The notes under the pieces were generated by a model that saw only the letters and a list, made by a program, of their open reading frames with translations, made no database searches and had not been told where the DNA came from. A DNA stretch of 64,000 bases from Meandrina meandrites (Eukaryota; Cnidaria; Anthozoa; Scleractinia; Meandrinidae), in NCBI GenBank assembly GCA_963693305.1, contig OY855916.1, forward strand, positions 11,228,001-11,292,000, written 5' to 3'. This document shows, piece after piece, positions 56,750 through 64,000 of the stretch (position 1 is the stretch's first letter; the number at the start of each line of letters is the position of its first letter). Both the position numbers and the translations under genes were made by a program.

Positions 56750-58080
56750 GTGGTTGAATTGATGAGAAGCTATCGCCGTTCTCAACGAGAATACCCCCTG
56801 TGAGGGTTTATCTGGTAAAACTTTGTTTTTTCATTCGCTTCATTGGCGAAGTAGCCTAACCCTTCTGGTAGGGTCAGCCTGATTCGTTTCTTTCATGGTT
56901 TTTTTCTTCTTCAGTAACTTAAAAAGAAAATTTTTACTTTTTCATAATTGGCAGGAAAAAAATCGTCACTATTTACAAAAGGGTAAACGTTTCTTTTCTT
57001 AGTTCACAAGTGATGAACTATAAGCTCTAAAATTGAAGTCAAAGTCTACTTTTACCTTGTCAGTTACTTTTATCTTTTGTCTTGTTAGTTTAGAAGTGAT
57101 GAACCAAAGACTTTTAACTTAAAGTAAAAGGCTACCCTTTTCAGAACTTTCATCGTCTTCTTGTACGTTGCTGTGAATGGTTTTGTGTTTGAATTCACGA
57201 GAAGCTATCGCTGTTCTTAACGGCAGGGGGTCCTATTTAGAGACTACCTGTCTTTAAGAGTTATCTGGTTCCTTTTTGTTTTTCCATTAGCTTCACATGC
57301 TAAGTCAGGTAACCCTTCTTGCGTGATTCTTTTCTTTCACGTTTTTTCCTTCCTCAGTAACTTTAAGAGAAAATTTGTGCCTTTTCTCTAATTGACAGGA
57401 AAAAACCGCCACTATTTACAAAAGTGAAAACGTTTCTAAGTTTACAAGTGATGAAATATAAGCTTTAAACTTCAAGTAAAAGTCTATTTTTTACGGAGGT
57501 TTTGCCTTCTTCTTGTACGTTCTGTAAATAGATTTGAGATTTTACTGGTGAAAAGCTATCGCTACTCTTAACGGCAAGGGTGGGGGGGGGGGGGTTAGAT
57601 ACTGCCCCCCCCCCCCTCTTCTTTGAGAATTTATCTTGTTCCACTTTGTTTTCCCATTCGCTTTATTTTCGAAGGAGGGTAACCCTTCTTTTACGATCGG
57701 CCTGTTCCCTTGCTTCCATGTTTTTTTCTTCCTCGGTAACTTTAAAAAAAGAGTTTTATTTCTCCTCTAATTGATAGGCACATGGAAAAAACCGTCACTA
57801 TTACATAATGGCAAACGTTTGTTAGTTTATAAGTGGGCCCTTTAAACTTTTAAGAGCTTTTATATTTCTCCTTGTACGTTTGTGTGAATAGCTTTGTGGT
57901 TGAATTCATGAGAAGCTATCGCTGTTCTTAACGATAGTGGTTTTTTCGAGGGTTATCTGGTTCCACTTTTTTTTCATTCGCTTTGCATGCTAAGTTGGGT
58001 AACCCTTCTGGTAGGGTCAGCCTGTTTGCTTGCTTTCATGGTTTTTCCTTCCTCAGTAACTTTAAAGGAAACGTTTTATC
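56750..58080 (+). repeat. Diverged tandem array, ~360-430-bp unit, 4 copies
   Basis: The phrase AGAAGCTATCGC.GTTCT.AACG lies at ~56766, 57198, 57551 and 57910. Each unit also holds TTATCTGGTTCCACTTTGTTTT, CCATTCGCTTTATT and GGTAACCCTTCTGGTAGGGTC words followed by TTTCATGGTTTTT and CCTCAGTAACTTTAAA. No conserved frame. A poly-G and poly-C pair (57582-57620) sits in the third unit. Confidence 0.8.
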
Positions 58081-58235
58081 TTTTGTCTAATTGATAGATA
58101 CTTCACAAATGTCTGTCAAATAGACACAACTTCAGTAAAAGGAAGAAAATTCTTTGTGATTTCGGGTGCTTACAAAAAATCCGGAAATTTCGATTGATTT
58201 TCGGAAAATCCGTTTGGAATTTCAGGACTGCATCC

Positions 58236-58778
58236 GGGGGGGGGGGGGGGGGGGGTACTTAAAAAAGTTTTATACGGGGAGGCTCCGCCCCGAGGTCCAA
58301 CCCCTTACCCTTTTATATACCATTTTTTTCAAAAAGGCACCCCTTTCGTATACCTTTTATTGGAAAAAGGCACCCCTTTCATATACCTTCTTAAGAAGAC
58401 TGTTTTCCTTTTTCTAAACGCCTGGAATGAACTTTATTCCGACTGAATGTAATTCGAACCTAACTACTGTAGTTTAATTTGTAACCACTCTCACTGGCCC
58501 GCCTTATGAATAAATCGTTAAAACAGGAAGTCTTCTTGTCATTTTTTTCACGTAGCGCGTAATAAATTAAAATGAAACAGTCATAAGTTGCGTCTGCTTG
58601 ATCTGTTTTAATTCAAGGCCCTTTTTAAAACCCGAACGAAGATTTTCCTACCCTTTCATATACCTAAACTTGTGAAATCCCTACCCTTTTATATACCTGA
58701 AGACTGAAAAAGGTACCCCTTTCGGGCGGAGCCTCCCCGTATAGGCCATTATAGGGAGTACCCCCCCCCCCCCCCCGG
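58236..58778. mobile_element. MULE-like MITE, ~543 bp, poly-G/poly-C termini
   Basis: Starts with a G run and ends with a C run. Imperfect inner inverted repeats include GTACT and ATACGGGGAGGCTCCGCCC. Both flanks carry GGACTGCATCC (58225-58235 and 58779-58789), a 9-11-bp duplication. The interior has repeats of AAAGGCACCCCTTTC..ATACC spaced ~45 bases. Non-coding. Confidence 0.85.
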
Positions 58779-58789
58779 GGACTGCATCC

Positions 58790-59402
58790 AGTGGTACTCC
58801 TCTTTCTCCGTTCCAAACGAAACGTCGGAAATTTCCTTACCATTTGCACAAATTCATCTTAAGCGCTCTTTTTAAACCAAATGAGAGGAACGAAACACCT
58901 TGAAGAATAAATGGTAAGCGAAATCTTATCCGGTTGGCCGGTAAGTTCAGAAAATCGCTTACCATCATCCAACGGTCACACCAACCAGGTTTTCTTGCAA
59001 GTGAACCACTTATTTCGCCTGAAAGCGGGTTAGTAAGGTACGTTTGACTGATGCCAAAGTTGTCATGACAACTAATTTTGTCGTAATACAAATCTAATTC
59101 TGTTCATAGATCAATGTACTGCAGGTTTACATTGAGCGGTGTCCATCCGAATCATCGAGCTGTCACATAAGCTAAAGGTAACTATAAAAGAGACTTTTCA
59201 TTTAAATTATGATAATTAACTGATATTTTCCAGTTTATAATTAAGAGGTACTTTTTAATAATTCGTGAATGTAGATGCCCTTGATATTTATTTTGCTTGA
59301 ATGTATGCATTGGCGCATAGAGAGGGTGGTGTAATGAAATTTTCTTCATTTTCATGGCAGCTAGAATTAATGCCGAACAAGAGTTCCTCGGTGGTAGCCT
59401 CT
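58790..59402. other. Intergenic, no gene supported
   Basis: No domain or repeat partner was recognised. The frame at 58837-59091 (-) is open but has no features. Confidence 0.4.
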
Positions 59403-59567
59403 ATTTTCCAATTGCCCATAATACACTTTGTTTGCCCCCAAAACTTTTGCATAAACTATTGTTTTGGGAATATGCAGTCTTCCCAGGAGAATTTGAAACA
59501 ATAGTTAACGCAAAATTTTTGGGGCAAACAACGTGTATTATGGGCAGTTGGGAAATAGACAAGGGTA
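59403..59567. mobile_element. Hairpin MITE, ~165 bp, inserted in a LINE fragment
   Basis: Left CTATTTTCCAATTGCCCATA and right TATGGGCAGTTGGGAAATAG are near-perfect inverse over ~50 bp, including TTGTTTGCCCC.AAAA. The centre contains GAATATGCAGTCTTCCCAGGA. It interrupts the minus-strand LINE coding sequence, which resumes at 59568. Confidence 0.8.
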
Positions 59568-60240
59568 GATCTGACAAAGGTAAGCTTCGTTAAACCAACG
59601 TACAACTTTTTGTGCAAAGGACCCAGTGAACGGAAATTCGATGAAAGTGTGTTCGATAGAATCTTTATCCTCACAATACAGGCCTTCGTCATCAGTTTTG
59701 ATACCATATCTGAATAGTTCTTTCTTTGTTACAACAACTCCATGAATTAGTTTAAATTGAAACTCTTTTAGCTTAGCCTTCACAAACGCTTTTTAGTGTC
59801 TTGAAAATCTTACTCCATGAATCCTTATTTATGGATTGGTTCTCATTCCAGCGTTTAGGGCCAGTTTGATCATGAGTGTAGGTTTTAGTGCGAGCAGTTC
59901 GTAGAAATCTCTTGACCTTGCCATGCCAAAAGTAATTTGTGCTGATTCGTACATAGTAAAGATTTCATTATTGCTGGTGAAGAATGATTTGTTAAAGGTA
60001 TCACACTGTTTGGCAATGGACAGGAGTTGCTTCGGAATAGCGTTGATTACTTGATAATAATAATTTATTGTAGAAAGTTGACAAGTTGCCAGATACGATT
60101 CCCCTTTTTGAACCATTCACTTAAAAAGATCTGTTTCCCACCAACGAGTATTTTTTTATTATTGAATAATATGTGACTGGTAATAAGCATAAAAATTGTT
60201 TAGTTCGTTATAATTTAAAAAAAAAATCTTCTGGATAAAT
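59568..60240 (-). mobile_element. LINE fragment, same Tx1/L1-like family as 40240-43500
   Basis: On the minus strand, NYYYQVINAIPKQLLS (60116-59829 frame) precedes FQFKLIHGVVVTKKELFRYG and LYCEDKDSIEHTF, matching the C-terminal zinc-knuckle region of the large LINE. Frames are broken and the RT part is absent: a 5'-truncated, decayed copy. Confidence 0.8.
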
Positions 60241-60312
60241 ATCCGGTAGGTTATTAACAAGAAGGTAGGCTCCTACCTACCTATTCGTTTACGAATATTT
60301 ACATCACGCGTA

Positions 60313-61292
60313 CAGTGTCGCCCAAATTCCGGACACTTTTGCAAAAACCGTAGTACTTACCTCAAAACAGCACTTTACCCACAATGTAGCTTTTTCACTG
60401 CCAGAAAGTAAGTCGTCAAGAAGTTTCATCGCCTGAACCTGTTTGGTTTCTTCGTAATTGCGGAAAGAGTTTGTCAGCTTGGGTGCCCAATTCCGGACCA
60501 GTTGCCCTAATATCAGACGACGGTTCACTCCCTTTTTCTTGGGAATATTCTTCTCGATCATAGCAAGATATATCTCATAAGAATTAAATGAACAAATATT
60601 CATTAAAAAATACTTTTTTCCCGAAATTTAAAGTATTTTCTTTTGATTTAAGCGAAGATCATCAGTGTATTGATACGCCGGCTATTAGCGCTTGGTGAAA
60701 TTTACAACTTTCAGGCCTGTGATCTTCCCGTCTCAGAACATTTATGCTTTAGTCGCTGGAAACGACGAAAGCCAAGAAACATCAGTACCAAGACAGGTAT
60801 TGAGAAAACAGCTGTTTTTCAACAACTATTCCATTAAATTGCTTTTTATTAAAAATACAAGTTTGCTATCGTTTGGTGTCCGAAATTAGGCACACGTCAC
60901 CAAAAATGCAACTTTAATCTTTGTTGTCTTGCTCCGAGATATGAAACTCCAAATTAAAAATTCTTTTATGCCGAAAAACCTGATCCTAACTTTCCTTACG
61001 TCAAAGAAAATATATAGCTATCGCATATTTTGCGAGAACAGACCGCTTATAAATTGTAAACACGTAATTCGACGCGAGAAGAAACAAATTTCACACACCT
61101 CGACAAAAACTTGAATCTTTTCTGTGTAAACGGAACGCAGCTCAGCCACGAAAAGAACAAATGAAAACAGACTTAATCAACAAGTCTTCGGAAGGCATCG
61201 TTCAGATTTGTTTTATTTTTACTACGAAACACAGTATCGTAGAGTCGAAGTGTCCGGAAATAGGGGTGTCCGTGAAATAGGGCAACACACTG
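60313..61292. mobile_element. Tc1-mariner/pogo-like element, 980 bp, TA-flanked
   Basis: Ends CAGTGTCGCCC and the inverse GGGCAACACACTG (imperfect), followed inward by CCGGACAC / GTGTCCG. Both sides carry the TA of the target. No DDE transposase is recognisable, so it is non-autonomous. It carries the ORF at 60361-60603, which is unusual for so short an element. Confidence 0.7.
60361..60603 (-). CDS. Putative coding exon within the TA-flanked element, 81 codons
   Basis: ATG 60603 opens 81 codons ending at a strong donor (GAG|GTAAGT, 60355-60361). Without splicing the frame reads into the TIR to 60304. The content is Lys-rich N-terminal, then ATLWVKCC. No family recognised. A captured exon, a decayed transposase first exon or chance are possible. 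Confidence 0.35.
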
Positions 61293-61649
61293 TACGAGAT
61301 TTCAACACGCTCAAAAATAAAAATTGCAAGCGAGTAAAATAGAGCAGTTTGTTAATGCAAAAGTGAACGTCATATCTATCTCCTCTAACTAAAACAAAAT
61401 TCGAAACGAAATATTAGCTAGTCTTAGAGTGACTAAGGAGTTTAAAAGCAGTATTAATGGAACTTACAATTTACGGGAAGATCTGAAAGCCGACTTGTTC
61501 ATAAATGAAGTATAAACAGATTTTCACTCTACATTTACGTTGTTTCCTCATATTAATATTTGGAGAAGGCTTGTAAATTTGTCAGGGCAAAGCTTTGAAA
61601 CGAGCCCAATAACATCTCAAACGAACACGTCCGTTTCGCTGTAAGTTTA
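61293..61649. other. Intergenic, no gene supported
   Basis: Non-coding; the phrase TTTACGGGAAGATC at ~61475 also occurs near 23317, probably a repeat fragment. Confidence 0.4.
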
Positions 61650-62110
61650 CTCCAGCACCACCGACATATACATAGTATGAATTATACGGGAAGATCACTT
61701 TTTTCCCTTCAGTGTAGCTTTTACCAGTCATTTATCCATCACTTCATTGAACGTGACAAGCTCTGAGCTCGCTTTTAGTTCAGCTCAATTAATTTTCCAG
61801 TCTTAGTCTGCCGCAGAAACCGCAGACAGTACTTCAACTCTCGCTGTCTTTTACTTGTAGTCCGATATATCATGTTCAGGTCGGCAATTATTTCGGATCT
61901 TACCGTTAAGAAATTACCCTAAATCATTTGACACAAGTTTCCATGCTGTAGATGAGTAAATAGAAAAATAGAGCGAGAAATATTCACGAGGATATATCTT
62001 CTCCAACACGCTTTCTTCGCGTCTTTCATTCAGCTTAAATATTGAACAACGTGTCAACGATTGTGCCACCTTTTCATACAATCGCTTGGTTTAGACGAAA
62101 TGAAATGTCC
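61650..62110 (-). repeat. Inverted copy of the 16950-17345 dispersed repeat
   Basis: ACCGACATATACATA, CTTCAACTCTCGCTGTC, ACTTGTAGTCCGATATATC and CTTTTCATACAATCGCTTGG are complements of the 17 kb copy in reverse order. Diverged and with indels. Confidence 0.75.
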
Positions 62111-63828
62111 ATATTCAATTCAACATGAAAAAAGCTTGCCTTGTCCCACAAATTTCTACCACATGTAAATCGCAATGAAGCATGGACGTCCAATATCAAA
62201 CATGTTGGTGTAAGATGCCCAGATCGACCAATTTCTGGAGTATGTCCGCCATGTTGCGCGAATTCGTTCGCACGCACGCACGCGCCCGCGAGCCATGCCG
62301 CTAGCCATGATGACCATGAAAACGCATGAAAATGCATGGTTTTCCTATTTCTGTGCACACATGACTCTCCCATTTTATGTTTATCACTGGGGTCGGATAA
62401 TGAGTTACTTGTGTCAGAAATACAAAAAAAAAGTGCGGGTCACCGACTTTGTTTCAGAAATAAAGACTGTAGAAAACTACCCTGATTTTGCGCGCGTAAT
62501 TTAGCATGGTTTACAGGGTTTGTAGTTTAAAATATCGATAATGAGTAAACGTAGTGGTCGGCTCGGTAAATATCCGCCACTAGCCGCCTCCCCTTTGGTG
62601 GATAGTTGTTAACTATACTTATTTCTGAGTTGTGTGGTTCCCGCTGCGTTCAAAAGTTTTACGATTATTTATGACTGTTAGTGTTTCTAGAAATTGTGAT
62701 CAAGACTGAGAGATATATCAGGTGCGGCTTACATTCGCTTTACGTGTACTGAAACCTTGCAGTTGAACTAATCTCAACCTCCAAGTCTAACACTGTGAAC
62801 AGTTTTCTAGTTGCATAGGATATTTGATTGTTTTTTGTTTTGTTTTGTTTTGTTTTGCTTTGTTTTTTTTTACCAGAGAAGGGGGTTCATTTCAAATTAT
62901 GAATCAACCATAAAAAGTAAATGTGGTGGGCAGATAATCTGATAACTCTAAAACCATTGATACAGTTTCCTGAAAATACTTTTTTTCTGGTAGCGATGGG
63001 CTTAATTGAGTTAAAAAGTTTAGGTTCTAAAGGGGAATAAAGTAGCTTTTTGTTATTGGTTGCTAGGACGTCGAAAGGTAATGTTTTTCTTTCCGATTAT
63101 CGATTTTAATAGTGGCACTGCAAATCCCAGCTGATGGCACGACACTAAGCATGACCGGGCACGAATAGGCACGCACTAAAATAACTCTTGCGTTTATTTC
63201 AGGTGTGCATCTTCTGACGGTCTGTATGCTAAGACAACAGCAACAACAGCAAAGCAAGCCTAGAGAGTTAGAGTTTAAGCGAAAAAGTTGTCGACCTAAT
63301 GGACCCAGAAGGCATTACTGACCGTACCAAATCTGGGAGTTGTTGTGACTGTAGCCAGCCCAGTCTGCGCGCGGTCAAGATTCGCGCCATTTTCGGTCAC
63401 GTGACCAGTTTGTTTAACCAGCGTGGTCTTATAGTTTTGACTCAAGTTTATCGAAGGATTTATCGCTCGTTTAGCGTGTTTTCCGTCCCTTTCGCGGTCC
63501 CAGCTGGACAAGGTTAGCTGTGTTCTTTCACTTGTATCTTAGGTTTAGCTAGTTTCGTAATATTTTGTATTTCGGACTTTATTTCGTTGTATGTTATGTC
63601 GCTCGCTCGTGTATTCGCTTCGGTTGTTTAGTATTGTTATTATTTATTTTATTTTAGTTTTACGGTTCCTGTTAGTTACCAGTAAAGACTTCCAGACAGA
63701 TCAGCTATAACTACTTTGGTTCGTTTAACCTATGTCGGTAGTTACAGTAAAACTTGCTTGCACGAACTGAACTTCGAAGAATTCTTGAGTAGAATTTGGA
63801 AAATCAGGACGCGGATAGGGACTGTTGG
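62111..63828. other. Upstream region of the right-edge gene
   Basis: No gene called. 62560-62605 carries the words TATCCGCCACTAGCCGCC / GGTGGATAGTTGTTAAC seen as part of dispersed repeats. 62827-62870 is a (TTTTG)n run. GGTCACGTGACC, a palindromic E-box, lies at ~63393 and may belong to the promoter. GACAAGGTTAGCTG (63508) could be a splice donor of a leader exon. Confidence 0.4.
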
Positions 63829-64000
63829 ATGAGTTTCGGATCGCTAGGTCAGATGGAATCGTTGGATACCCCTGGCCCCAGCTTAGTAATTGAAGATAAT
63901 ACAAATTCAGCATCGTTTATGCCGAAAAATAGTGAAGATGAGCTTGAAGAAGCCAAAGAAGATGTACCAGATCACATTGAAGACCCTGATGGGCTTGAAG
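63829..64000 (+). CDS. N-terminus of an unrecognised acidic protein (partial, runs off window)
   Basis: ATG 63829 is the first Met after an in-frame TAG (63790-63792). 57 codons are open to the window edge. The start reads MSFGSLGQMESLDTPGPSLV, then the sequence becomes rich in Glu and Asp (NSEDELEEAKED). No domain can be named from this part. The acidic lead suggests a nuclear or cytosolic protein, which is inference. Confidence 0.5.
   Translation, partial: MSFGSLGQMESLDTPGPSLVIEDNTNSASFMPKNSEDELEEAKEDVPDHIEDPDGLE

Overview
The window reads as nuclear DNA of an animal, most likely an anthozoan cnidarian (a stony coral or close relative). This is an inference from the gene content, not a proven identity. 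Genes have GT-AG introns, AATAAA signals and long AT-rich spacers. Much of the sequence is transposon debris: PIF/Harbinger-type and MULE-type MITEs, a Tx1/L1-like LINE, Penelope fragments, a Crypton-type tyrosine recombinase and hairpin elements. No bacterial operon, rRNA or convincing tRNA is visible.

Layout. 1.0-3.8 kb holds a spliced TNF-receptor-like gene whose exon phases match (404 aa; signal peptide, cysteine-rich ectodomain, one membrane span, two PVQE motifs in the tail). 7.4-8.2 kb (+) and 13.6-14.6 kb (-) hold a tail-to-tail pair of unrecognised, Ser/Arg-rich proteins. They share the C-terminus ETDLCST[D/E]L, a class I PDZ-ligand type, and repeated basic-SFS motifs. 16.9-25.8 kb is repeat country: a 0.75 kb unit in two copies plus fragments, and a 1.3 kb Harbinger-like element. 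27.46-28.65 kb is an internally deleted, frameshifted copy of the large gene at 48.9-51.8 kb (-). That gene has a Gly/Ala-rich hydrophobic stretch and two RTX-like repeats.

The most interesting object is 30702-35832: a compact 5.13 kb element with ~1.27 kb near-identical terminal inverted repeats, AG...CT ends and a 6-bp target duplication (TGCGTT). It carries a P-loop ATPase of the viral genome-packaging type, a zinc-finger mini-gene in each TIR and an acidic protein. No integrase or polymerase ORF is seen. It sits inside a Penelope GIY-YIG remnant whose reading is restored when the element and one TSD copy are removed. I interpret it as a miniature Polinton/Maverick-like or adinto-like element.

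Downstream: an orphan last exon of an M13 (neprilysin-type) peptidase (37.6 kb), a twice-frameshifted Crypton recombinase (38.3-39.6 kb), a degenerate LINE (40.2-43.5 kb), a mosaic with a 241-bp direct duplication (43.8-46.0 kb), a 185-bp satellite (53.5-54.3 kb), a second tandem array (56.7-58.1 kb), a MULE-like MITE (58.2-58.8 kb), a second LINE fragment, a 980-bp TA-flanked mariner/pogo-like element with an ORF (60.3-61.3 kb), and at the right edge the start of another acidic coding region that runs out of the window.

Several open frames begin at TTG or GTG rather than ATG. For those I chose the first ATG or a plausible splice acceptor and say so.
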